Origin: JALQUO01 sp964529685
Lineage (GTDB): Bacteria; Pseudomonadota; Alphaproteobacteria; Rickettsiales; Midichloriaceae
Length of the DNA stretch: 64,000 nucleotides
Direction: 5' to 3'
Assembly: GCA_964529685.1 (NCBI GenBank)
Contig: CAZGZC010000002.1
Span: forward strand, 127,849-191,848
The translations under genes and the position numbers were made by a program. Every line of letters starts with the position of its first letter. Position 1 is the first letter of the stretch. Positions 26,986 to 34,569 of this stretch are shown piece after piece. The notes beneath the pieces are model-generated. The model made no database searches. It had not been told where the DNA came from and was given only the letters and a program-made list of their open reading frames with translations.

Positions 26986-27303
26986 ATGTCTTGGATATAC
27001 TTATTTTTAGCTGGAATTTTTGAAGTTGTATGGGCAATATGTTTAAAGTACTGTGATGGATTTAAACCAACAATTGCTCTCTTCTCAACAATTTCTGGCT
27101 CTCTGCTAAGTATGATTTTTATGGGGTTAGCAATTAAACATATTCCTATGGGCACAGCCTATGCCATTTGGACTGGGATAGGAGTTATAGGCATTACAAT
27201 TTATGGTATTTTATTTCTAGGAGAGAGTAAAGAATTACTTAGAATTGTATTTCTTGCAATGATTCTTTTTGGTACAATTGGTTTGAAAACACTTACAAAA
27301 TAG
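26986..27303 (+). CDS. sugE: Small multidrug resistance family transporter, SugE/Gdx-type (guanidinium exporter)
   Basis: A 105-residue protein with four membrane helices. The conserved glutamate of the SMR family is in GIFEVVWAICLK (about residue 13), and SugE-type residues MSWIYL and GTAYAIWTGIG are present, so guanidinium export is more likely than broad drug export (EmrE type); this is inferred from the family. The last 151 bases (27156-27306) are duplicated exactly 862 bases downstream, in front of the second orphan paralogue. Confidence 0.9.
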   Translation: MSWIYLFLAGIFEVVWAICLKYCDGFKPTIALFSTISGSLLSMIFMGLAIKHIPMGTAYAIWTGIGVIGITIYGILFLGESKELLRIVFLAMILFGTIGLKTLTK

Positions 27304-27378
27304 AAAAAATATTATAATAGTTGATTTTTTCAATTACAAGTGATATAACTTTTAATCGTAAAAATAAAAATCAATAAA

Positions 27379-28002
27379 ATGAAAGAAGAAACTAAAGATT
27401 TTTTCCTACCTACAGAACAAGACATAAACTTATTGCAAAGATGCAATAAGTTTGTATCTACTCTACATGTAGAGCAATCCGCCTCTACAATGTATCTAGC
27501 TGCGCATCTAAACTATTTCAATCAGTTAGAAATAAATAATGGAAATTTAAATGGTTACGGTAGCAACTTTAAATTTTTTGTTGAAGAGTTTCCAACAATT
27601 CTTGAGTGTGCAATTCAAGATTTGAAAGAAGAATCAACAAAATCATCTAAGTTATCAGAGTTAACAGAATTAGCTGAACAACTCAATAAGAGACTTAAGA
27701 TACATCAAGCTATAGCTAAATTAACAGAAGATCAGATTGATATTGATGCTGTTAGTAATATGTTACGTATTACGACTCAACAAGCACAACAACTTGTTGC
27801 TGATGTACGAAAAATCAAGGCTAGAGAAAGCAATCAAAGTATTATATTTGCAGAGGCAGATGAGATATTCACAACAATTGAACGGAATATATATAAAAAC
27901 ATAGTAAAAATGATTGAAGAATTTCTTCTTAAAACTCAAGAAAAAAGCTTCGTAGATTTTACGCAAGCAAATAAGCCACAAACAAGCAAATTAGAAATAT
28001 AA
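27379..28002 (+). CDS. Hypothetical helical protein, paralogue A of a tandem pair
   Basis: A 207-residue protein without a signal peptide, mostly helical, with polar repeats. It matches the next orphan (28246) at the N-terminus (MKEETKDFF against MKEKPTSYF, then xxE-D--LL-RC--F) and in the segment LAEQLNKRLKIHQAIAKLT against LSEQLNKRLKIYQTIAALM. The family is not recognised. It follows sugE and precedes a duplicated sugE tail, so the pair seems to come from duplication of a sugE-tail plus orphan unit. Confidence 0.65.
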   Translation: MKEETKDFFLPTEQDINLLQRCNKFVSTLHVEQSASTMYLAAHLNYFNQLEINNGNLNGYGSNFKFFVEEFPTILECAIQDLKEESTKSSKLSELTELAEQLNKRLKIHQAIAKLTEDQIDIDAVSNMLRITTQQAQQLVADVRKIKARESNQSIIFAEADEIFTTIERNIYKNIVKMIEEFLLKTQEKSFVDFTQANKPQTSKLEI

Positions 28003-28017
28003 ATATCTCCTTGGGAG

Positions 28018-28168
28018 AGCCTATGCCATTTGGACTGGGATAGGAGTTATAGGCATTACAATTTATGGTATTTTATTTCTAGGAGAGAGTAAAGAATTAC
28101 TTAGAATTGTATTTCTTGCAATGATTCTTTTTGGTACAATTGGTTTGAAAACACTTACAAAATAGAAA
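28018..28168 (+). pseudogene. sugE 3' fragment, exact duplicate
   Basis: These 151 bases are identical to 27156-27306, covering the last 49 codons of sugE, its stop and 3 further bases. There is no start codon or upstream part, so it is a non-functional fragment. It sits between the two orphan paralogues at the place where sugE sits relative to the first. The lack of any mismatch contrasts with the strong divergence of the flanking orphan pair. Confidence 0.95.
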
Positions 28169-28245
28169 CATCTTATATTTTAATTGATTACTTCAAGTAT
28201 CAGTGATATCACTTCAGAAGTGAACGACTTAATAAAAAAACAAAA

Positions 28246-28797
28246 ATGAAAGAAAAACCTACAAGTTATTTTTTGGCTATAGAAGGAGATATGGCATTAT
28301 TGCCAAGATGCGAGCAGTTTATCAAAACTGATAGTCTCTTAGCTAGGCTTGCGTTGCTCTTAAAAACATTTGCTGCCCCAAAAAAATTACATCATGAATA
28401 TATACATACCTTCATATCTTTTGTTCAAAAATGGAAAAAGGATTGTAACGATGCAATTCTAGGGTGTGAAGAATTTAGATCATTATCTGAACAACTTAAT
28501 AAGAGACTTAAGATATATCAAACTATAGCTGCATTAATGCAACCTAATACCGATGCTGCTACGATTCAACAGATATTAAATATCAGCTCTGAGGAAGTAA
28601 AAGCACTTATTACTTATGCAAAAGAAACAGGATATATCTGGGAAATAATAGCAATACACATTGAAGAAATAATTGAAGAAATAATTTCTAGGAAAAAATC
28701 AAGCTTCGTAAGCTTCATAAGCGAGGAGGAAGAATCAAACAATCGGAACAAAAGTATGGAAAAAGATGGCAAGAAAAGCAGTTGTCAGTTAATTTAA
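28246..28797 (+). CDS. Hypothetical helical protein, paralogue B of a tandem pair
   Basis: A 183-residue protein related to the preceding orphan (27379): similar N-terminus, the shared EQLNKRLKI segment near residue 85, and a similar C-terminal helical part. Its tail (SRKKSSFVSFISEEEESNNR) is more acidic and differs. The leader also resembles that of paralogue A (xxTGATAT-ACTT then A-rich), consistent with one duplicated unit. No function is known. The stop lies 2 bases before the CCA end of the opposite-strand tRNA-Thr. Confidence 0.62.
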   Translation: MKEKPTSYFLAIEGDMALLPRCEQFIKTDSLLARLALLLKTFAAPKKLHHEYIHTFISFVQKWKKDCNDAILGCEEFRSLSEQLNKRLKIYQTIAALMQPNTDAATIQQILNISSEEVKALITYAKETGYIWEIIAIHIEEIIEEIISRKKSSFVSFISEEEESNNRNKSMEKDGKKSSCQLI

Positions 28798-28799
28798 TG

Positions 28800-28874
28800 T
28801 GGTGCCGAGGAGAGGATTTGAACCTCCGACCTACTGATTACGAATCAGTTGCACTACCTCTGTGCTACTCCGGC
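28800..28874 (-). tRNA. trnT: tRNA-Thr (CGT)
   Basis: The minus strand forms a cloverleaf: acceptor GCCGGAG/CCTCGGC with one A-C mismatch and one G-T pair, anticodon stem ACTGA/TCAGT with loop TTCGTAA, giving anticodon CGT for threonine. The T arm GGAGGTTCAAATCCTCT is canonical. CCA is encoded at 28800-28802. Confidence 0.93.
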
Positions 28875-28946
28875 TTATATCAATGATTAACATATTTTTC
28901 AAAAAAAATCCCTAAGAATTCTGTCTTTTTTACTAATAATAAGCTC

Positions 28947-28975
28947 TTGATCTTATATTTGATCCATGGTACAAT
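28947..28975 (+). promoter_or_regulatory. Likely promoter of the ABC transporter operon
   Basis: TTGATC (28947-28952) and TACAAT (28970-28975) are spaced by 17 bases and point to the ABC permease ATG at 29052. An overlapping alternative is TTGATC (28959-28964) with TATAAT (28984-28989), spacing 19. Motif reading only. Confidence 0.45.
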
Positions 28976-29051
28976 AGGGCTACTATAATAGCTCATCAAA
29001 ACTAAAAAAACCTTCAAAATTGAGTGGTATTAGTGAAATATTAGTAGAATT

Positions 29052-29891
29052 ATGGAAATAATATATGGTGTTCTAGAGCAAGGTTTAATATACGGACTTG
29101 TTGGTATAGCTGTATTCCTTACTCTCAGAGTGATAGATTTTCCTGATATGGGAGTAAATAATTCATTTACCTCTGGTGCTGCTGTTTGGTACTATGGACA
29201 TACTTTAGGTCTTGATCCATATTCTTCTTTAGCCATAGCTTTTCTATTTGGAATATCTATTGGGTATATAACTGCATCTCTACACTTGTTTTGCAATATA
29301 AGAAGTCTGTTATCAGGCATCATAATGATGATTGCTCTCTATTCAGTCAATATGAGGTTGATGGGTAAGCCAAATATTCCTCTTATGAGTGTGAATAATA
29401 TCTTCAGCAACTGCAATGATCTAGAAAAAATTTTGATCCTCTTTTTGATAATCTCTGTAGTTTGTATCGGCCTTAGCTTATTCTTAATGTCTGAAATAGG
29501 GCTTGGTATTAGGGTTTCTGGACAAAATTATATGCTTGGTGAAACTTATGGAATAAGTAAAAATTTTACAGTTGGAACAACTGTAGCTCTCAGTAATGGG
29601 ATTGCAGCTTTGGCAGGAGCGCTTCTGGGACAAGCTCAAGGTTTTGTAGATATCAATATGGGAAATGGAATGATTATCATTGGACTTGTAAGTGTAATTA
29701 TAGGTGAAAAAATTTTTAGTACTATCAAGGTTTATATCATGATTTGTATGTCTGTAATTGGAGCAATCCTATATAAAATTTCTATAATGCTGGCACTTTT
29801 TTCATATGATGTAGGATTGCAATCATCTGATATGTATGGCATCACAGCCCTAATGATGATTGCTACTATGTTCCAAAGAAAAGCAAATTAG
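29052..29891 (+). CDS. ABC transporter permease (COG4120 family)
   Basis: A 279-residue inner membrane protein with about eight hydrophobic segments, starting MEIIYGVLEQGLIYGLVGIAVFLTLRVIDFPD and containing GIRVSGQN and ALAGALLGQAQG, typical of permeases in the branched-chain/purine-type uncharacterised transport family (partner to ATPase COG1101 and binding protein COG2984). The substrate is unknown; tryptophan or similar compounds have been linked to relatives, but this cannot be shown here. It is followed after 8 bases by its ATPase. The binding-protein gene is not adjacent. Confidence 0.85.
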   Translation: MEIIYGVLEQGLIYGLVGIAVFLTLRVIDFPDMGVNNSFTSGAAVWYYGHTLGLDPYSSLAIAFLFGISIGYITASLHLFCNIRSLLSGIIMMIALYSVNMRLMGKPNIPLMSVNNIFSNCNDLEKILILFLIISVVCIGLSLFLMSEIGLGIRVSGQNYMLGETYGISKNFTVGTTVALSNGIAALAGALLGQAQGFVDINMGNGMIIIGLVSVIIGEKIFSTIKVYIMICMSVIGAILYKISIMLALFSYDVGLQSSDMYGITALMMIATMFQRKAN

Positions 29892-29899
29892 AGGTTTTT

Positions 29900-30589
29900 A
29901 TGATTAAACTTCAGCATATATCTGTGATTGCTAATAAAGAGACAAAATTTCCAAAGAAGATTCTTGATGACATATCAATTATAATTGAAGAAAGTAAAAG
30001 CGTTGCTATCATAGGTGGAAATGGAGCAGGAAAAAGCACTCTCGTTAAAGTTGTAGCGGGGGAAATAATACCTACAAAAGGCAAGATTTTAATCAATAAT
30101 AAAGATTACACCAAAAAAAGCATTGTTCAGCGTTCTCATATAATAAGCCGCGTATTACAAGACCATATGTTAGGCGCAGCTCTAGAAATGACAGTAATAG
30201 AAAATATGCTCTTTGCAAGCAAGCGAGGTATAAATAGAGGCTTCAGGTTAGCTAATGATAAATCCAAATACGATTTCTTTGTCGAAAGATTATCCGAACT
30301 GGGTATTGATCTCGAGAAAAAGCTCAATCTACAAGTAAAATACTTATCTAGTGGACAGAGGCAGGCTCTTAGCTTAGTTATGGCAGTCTTAAGCAGTTGT
30401 AAGCTTCTAATTTTAGATGAACACACTTCAGCTCTTGATGAAAAAACAGCAGAAACAGTGATGAAGATAACTATGAATCTTATTAAAAAATACCACATAA
30501 CAACTCTTATGGTAACTCATAATCCAGCAGAAGCAGCCTTGTGTGATCAAATTCTTGAAATAAGAGGTGGCAAAATTTATGAAAAGTAA
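29900..30589 (+). CDS. ABC transporter ATP-binding protein (COG1101 family)
   Basis: A 229-residue ATPase that pairs with the upstream permease. Walker A is GGNGAGKSTLVK (about residues 38-49), the signature motif is YLSSGQRQALSL, Walker B is LLILDEHTSALD and the switch histidine is in MVTHNPAEA. The start has a GAGG sequence 6 bases ahead, a rare clear Shine-Dalgarno in this window. The downstream rsfS gene is convergent, 4 bases away. A periplasmic binding protein must be encoded elsewhere. Confidence 0.93.
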   Translation: MIKLQHISVIANKETKFPKKILDDISIIIEESKSVAIIGGNGAGKSTLVKVVAGEIIPTKGKILINNKDYTKKSIVQRSHIISRVLQDHMLGAALEMTVIENMLFASKRGINRGFRLANDKSKYDFFVERLSELGIDLEKKLNLQVKYLSSGQRQALSLVMAVLSSCKLLILDEHTSALDEKTAETVMKITMNLIKKYHITTLMVTHNPAEAALCDQILEIRGGKIYEK

Positions 30590-30593
30590 TATT

Positions 30594-30938
30594 TTATCTT
30601 TTTATTAAAAATTCTTCTAAATTATAATTATCTCTAGCATCCGCTGTAAAGAGATGGACCATTATATCATTTAAGTCAACCAGTATCCAGTTTGCACTCT
30701 TGTTCTTTCCCTCCATACCTATGTTTAAAGGTTCACCAAAGAATTCTTCTACCTTATCTGCTAACTTCTCTGCGGAAGCTGAAATATGTTTTGCAGATGT
30801 CCCGGTGCAAATTATAACATATGATGTTATAGAGCTTTTATTTCTAACATCAAAAGTTGATATTGATTCAATTTTATCACTCTCAAGTTGAGACTGTATA
30901 ACTTTCAGTAATTCTTCCGTATTTTTATTTTCCTTCAT
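30594..30938 (-). CDS. rsfS: Ribosome silencing factor RsfS (YbeB/Iojap)
   Basis: Binds L14 on the 50S subunit and blocks subunit joining during starvation. The 114-residue protein shows the family segments SSITSYVIICTGTSAKHISASAEKLAD and the C-terminal NWILVDLNDIMVHLFTADARDNYNLEEF. Its start overlaps the end of the upstream gene (31683-30925) by 14 bases, so the two are translated as a coupled pair. Confidence 0.92.
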   Translation of the reverse strand: MKENKNTEELLKVIQSQLESDKIESISTFDVRNKSSITSYVIICTGTSAKHISASAEKLADKVEEFFGEPLNIGMEGKNKSANWILVDLNDIMVHLFTADARDNYNLEEFLIKR

Positions 30939-31683
30939 TGTTTATCTTTTGTGCTAAATATTGCGATAAGACATCTATTAACAAGTTGACGTTTTCGCTT
31001 TCAGTTTCATATTCATTAAGTGCTTCAATATATAGCTTAGAATTTTCTAATTTACCAGTGATATCTTCAAGTGCTATACCTGTAATTGCAAAGGCGTTAG
31101 AGAATTTCTTTTGATGAAAAATTTTATGATCAACTGTTCCAGTATCATTGATATATGATGCAAAATACTCATAAATCTGCTTCATAGGAGTATCGTAGAC
31201 TTCTTTATTAAACTGAAGCTTTGTATTAATCTCAACTATCTCTGCATATTCACGTAACGTATCTGAATATGAGTTATCTCTGGAGATTCGCTGATAATAA
31301 TAGACTCCTTTACTTGGATTGCCATCAATCAGTGCAATGCTTGCTAAATATATATTTGCTAAAGCTGAGTAGGCAGAAGTGCCTGCTTCTGCAAGAGTCT
31401 CAAGTTTTTTCACTTCAGCTTGATTAATTTCCTCAAGTTTTCTATGCTCATTATCAGTATTATCTTTAGCCTTACTAGAATTAATTTTATTTACAGTATT
31501 TGTTAATTTAGAGCCGTCTTCCTCAATGCTTTCATTCTGCTTATTTGCATACCAAGAGCTTATTCCGAGGTATAGTACAATGACTACTCCTAATATAAAT
31601 ATCCCTAATGCTGATCTGCTCAAAATCCTATTAAGCTTACTTTCCTTCTCCGAATCTTCTATCTCTCTTAATATATCTGCCAT
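30925..31683 (-). CDS. Membrane-anchored tetratricopeptide-like protein
   Basis: A 252-residue protein with a short cytoplasmic N-terminus, one membrane helix (about residues 26-46) and a helical periplasmic part with an alanine-rich repeat-like region (AEAGTSAYSALANIYLASIALIDGNPSKGVYYYQ). This layout (anchor plus TPR-like domain) resembles the YfgM/Rickettsiales DUF2659 group, which may assist secretion or cell-division proteins; the assignment is tentative. It is followed by rsfS with a 14-base overlap. Confidence 0.7.
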   Translation of the reverse strand: MADILREIEDSEKESKLNRILSRSALGIFILGVVIVLYLGISSWYANKQNESIEEDGSKLTNTVNKINSSKAKDNTDNEHRKLEEINQAEVKKLETLAEAGTSAYSALANIYLASIALIDGNPSKGVYYYQRISRDNSYSDTLREYAEIVEINTKLQFNKEVYDTPMKQIYEYFASYINDTGTVDHKIFHQKKFSNAFAITGIALEDITGKLENSKLYIEALNEYETESENVNLLIDVLSQYLAQKINNEGK

Positions 31684-31920
31684 TTTTTAATTTTTTGTAT
31701 TATTAGATAAATCTAATCCTATAATAAATTTTCTGCAACTAGTTTAAATCTAGTGCTGAAGATATTTCATGATTTTTAGACTTAATTCATCATAATATGA
31801 AATATACATTAATTGATAGTTTAATCACTAGACTTAATACATATCTTCTCTATATGAGAAATCATGAATAGGACATAGGATCAAAAAATTCTCTACTTCA
31901 ATAAATAATTTTAGAGCTCT

Positions 31921-32610
31921 TTATAACACTAAACGTGAACCAAATCTTCTCTTCCTTGAGCTGAAATCATCAACTGCAAGCTTCAAAGCTGCTTCATCAA
32001 AATCTGGCCAGAGAGTCTTTGTGAAATAAAGCTCAGAATATGCTATCTCCCAAAGAAGAAAATTACTAATTCTCATTTCACCGCTAGTTCTAATCAATAG
32101 ATCTGGATCCGGTATATTGTGAGGATTTATAGCTATTTTAAATGCATCTTCATATGGTAGATTCATTTCATGAGCCACTTGAGCAGCTCTCATAATCTCA
32201 TGTCGTGATCCGTAGCTAATTGCAATCTGGACCAATAGCTCAGTATTTTTACTAGAGCTCTCCTCCAATTTTTTCATTAAACTAATAATATTAGCCTTAA
32301 TGCGATCCCTATCTCCTATAAACATTACTCTTATATTCTCTTTAATTATCTCCTTGACCTGACCTAAAATTGCTTCTCTGAATATCTCCATTATAATATC
32401 AATTTCTTCATTAGGTCTATTCCAATTCTCAAGTGAAAATGCATAGAGAGTGAGATATTTTATTCCAATTTGGGCACAATTTCTAATTATATTTTCAGCT
32501 GCTTCAGCACCTTTCCTATAAGCTTTATCTATATCAATATTATTTTGCAGAGCCCATCTATTATTACCATCCATTATTATTGCTATATGCTGAGGTAAAT
32601 TTCTTTTCAC
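31921..32610 (-). CDS. uppS: Isoprenyl transferase (undecaprenyl diphosphate synthase)
   Basis: Makes the undecaprenyl carrier lipid for peptidoglycan and LPS sugars. The 229-residue protein has the family start HIAIIMDGNNRWA (Asp in the catalytic motif), TLYAFSLENWNRP, SYGSRHEI (active region) and the C-terminal RTSGEMRISNFLLWEIAYSE with WPDF. The length is normal. The usual downstream cdsA is absent here; uppS lies between the TPR-like gene and the tsf fragment. Confidence 0.95.
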   Translation of the reverse strand: MKRNLPQHIAIIMDGNNRWALQNNIDIDKAYRKGAEAAENIIRNCAQIGIKYLTLYAFSLENWNRPNEEIDIIMEIFREAILGQVKEIIKENIRVMFIGDRDRIKANIISLMKKLEESSSKNTELLVQIAISYGSRHEIMRAAQVAHEMNLPYEDAFKIAINPHNIPDPDLLIRTSGEMRISNFLLWEIAYSELYFTKTLWPDFDEAALKLAVDDFSSRKRRFGSRLVL

Positions 32611-32706
32611 AACTAATTTTTTCTTGTGATTTTATAACTATCTGTAAAAAACTTATAGAGATCTTTTATGCTAATTTAAATGATTTTGCTAATTATCCTC
32701 AGAGCC

Positions 32707-33052
32707 CTCTCTGTCTTACCTGAAGCTTGAGCTTGTTCTGTAAGAATTCTTTTTTCATTATCGACTTTAGATTGATCTAGACTATTGATATCAAGAGCCT
32801 CAGGCTTAGCTGCTGCTACATGCATACCTATCTGTCTTGCTAATATTTGTATTTTCTCAGCAGGCACAACTTTATCACTCTCAATCGCTACTGCAGCTCC
32901 AATCTTACCGCAACATCCACTAACAGCATTGTGTATATAGAAATTAACTAAACCTTCCCCTTTAACCGTTAAAGAGCCAACTCTAGCTAGTTTTATATTT
33001 TCACCCAGAGTTCCTATACTCTCTAATATCATTTCTGAGAACTTTAAGTTGA
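32707..33052 (-). pseudogene. tsf internal fragment, exact duplicate
   Basis: These 346 bases are identical to 33234-33579 inside tsf (offset 527), covering codons that begin near residue 110. They abut the tsf stop codon at 33053 directly. The minus frame is open from an internal Met (MILESIGTLG) at 33032 and runs past the end of the copy, adding ten unrelated residues, giving a possible 118-residue product. It lacks the N-terminal EF-Tu-binding region, so function is unlikely. Confidence 0.97.
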
Positions 33053-33907
33053 TTAAGCTCCCAAAGCAAATCTTAGATATCCTGTAAGCTTTAAATTACA
33101 ACCTAATTCCTTTCCGAGATCCGAAATTACTTCTCTAATTTTCTTATCTGGATTTATGACAAAAGCTTGCTCTAATAAAACTACTTCCTCATAGAATTTA
33201 CGAATTCTACCTTCAATCATCTTTGCAATTACACTCTCTGTCTTACCTGAAGCTTGAGCTTGTTCTGTAAGAATTCTTTTTTCATTATCGACTTTAGATT
33301 GATCTAGACTATTGATATCAAGAGCCTCAGGCTTAGCTGCTGCTACATGCATACCTATCTGTCTTGCTAATATTTGTATTTTCTCAGCAGGCACAACTTT
33401 ATCACTCTCAATCGCTACTGCAGCTCCAATCTTACCGCAACATCCACTAACAGCATTGTGTATATAGAAATTAACTAAACCTTCCCCTTTAACCGTTAAA
33501 GAGCCAACTCTAGCTAGTTTTATATTTTCACCCAGAGTTCCTATACTCTCTAATATCATTTCTGAGAACTTTAAGTTGAGAGACTGAATATCAGCATGAG
33601 ATTTTAGAGCTTCATTAGCTATATCAGTTGCAAGAGCTACAAACTTCTCATTCTTAGCTACAAAATCTGTTTCTGAGTTAAGCTCTACTAAAGTAACTGA
33701 CTTTTCTGTAGCAGCCGCAGCTATAATTCCATCTCCAGTTACACGATCACTTTTCTTATTTGCATTACTTAGACCTTTTTTTCTAAGCCACTCTTTAGCT
33801 ACTTCAAGATCACCAGCTGTTTCTGAAAGGGCTTTTTTACAGTCCATCATACCTACACCAGTAACTTCACGTAATGCCTTTACAAGGCTAGCACTTATTT
33901 CTGTCAT
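33053..33907 (-). CDS. tsf: Elongation factor Ts
   Basis: Exchanges GDP for GTP on EF-Tu. The 284-residue protein has the UBA-like N-terminus with TGVGMMDCKKAL (residues 17-28), the conserved SETDFVAKN near residue 78, and a normal C-terminal region ending LRFALGA. It is the intact copy; a 346-base internal part is duplicated just downstream. rpsB, the usual partner gene upstream, is not present: yajC lies upstream here instead, so the rpsB-tsf pair is split. Confidence 0.96.
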   Translation of the reverse strand: MTEISASLVKALREVTGVGMMDCKKALSETAGDLEVAKEWLRKKGLSNANKKSDRVTGDGIIAAAATEKSVTLVELNSETDFVAKNEKFVALATDIANEALKSHADIQSLNLKFSEMILESIGTLGENIKLARVGSLTVKGEGLVNFYIHNAVSGCCGKIGAAVAIESDKVVPAEKIQILARQIGMHVAAAKPEALDINSLDQSKVDNEKRILTEQAQASGKTESVIAKMIEGRIRKFYEEVVLLEQAFVINPDKKIREVISDLGKELGCNLKLTGYLRFALGA

Positions 33908-33947
33908 ATAAAAAAATTATTTTTGATTCAAAAGGAATATATCATAT

Positions 33948-34367
33948 TTATTCAGCTTTATCCTTAACCTTTTTTAAAGTAATTTTTTTCTTTTTATCTT
34001 CTTTTACTTCTTCTTTTGTAGCATCCTTTCTTGAGATGAAATCAGCTATATAATGTTTATTGATCTTTACTTTTACATCCTTAGCTATTTCAATTATAAA
34101 TTGATCACCTTCAGTCGGTAAGCTAATAATTGTGCCGATAATACCACCGGCAGTTACTACTTCATCCCCACGTGCCATTGAATTCATTTTTGTCTGATGT
34201 TCCTTATTCTTTTTCTGCTGCGGACGTATAACTAGAAAATAAAATACGGCAATAATGAGAATAAAAGGCATAAAACTCGAAAGTGAGCTACCAATAGTGC
34301 TACTAGTGTCTGCAGCGTGAGCTGTATTACCTATAAGTTGAAAAAAATTATCAATCATATTTAACAT
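33948..34367 (-). CDS. yajC: Preprotein translocase subunit YajC
   Basis: YajC associates with SecDF-SecYEG at the inner membrane. The protein has one membrane helix (SSFMPFILIIAVFYFLVIRP) followed by the family motif RPQQKKNKEH and EVVTAGGIIGTI, with a lysine-rich C-terminal tail. I chose ATG 34367 (MLNMIDNFFQ); an in-frame upstream ATG at 34418 gives 17 more residues. SecD is not adjacent. It is 40 bases upstream of tsf on the same strand. Confidence 0.9.
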   Translation of the reverse strand: MLNMIDNFFQLIGNTAHAADTSSTIGSSLSSFMPFILIIAVFYFLVIRPQQKKNKEHQTKMNSMARGDEVVTAGGIIGTIISLPTEGDQFIIEIAKDVKVKINKHYIADFISRKDATKEEVKEDKKKKITLKKVKDKAE

Positions 34368-34481
34368 TTTTTTAGTTAGATTTTTTAGCAACATATCACT
34401 TTCAACATTTGTCTGCAAGATTGCTTATTTAGATGATTCAAAATCAAGAATAACAAAAATTAAACAACTTTAAATTAGTAC

Positions 34482-34511
34482 TTGACAACCTAGAAGTATA
34501 GGTGTTACTAT
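34482..34511 (+). promoter_or_regulatory. Likely promoter of the coiled-coil orphan gene
   Basis: TTGACA (34482-34487), a perfect -35 hexamer, is followed after 17-18 bases by a weak -10 (TTACTA or TACTAT, 34505-34511). It points to the orphan at 34570. Confidence 0.4.
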
Positions 34512-34569
34512 GAAAATATAGAGAATAATACAGCTTAAAATATAACCAATCTGACGGATAAACAGATTA

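Noticed and set aside
31684..31920. 237-base spacer between uppS and the TPR-like gene
   Set aside because: Searched for small genes, tRNAs and fragment copies; only AT-rich sequence seen.
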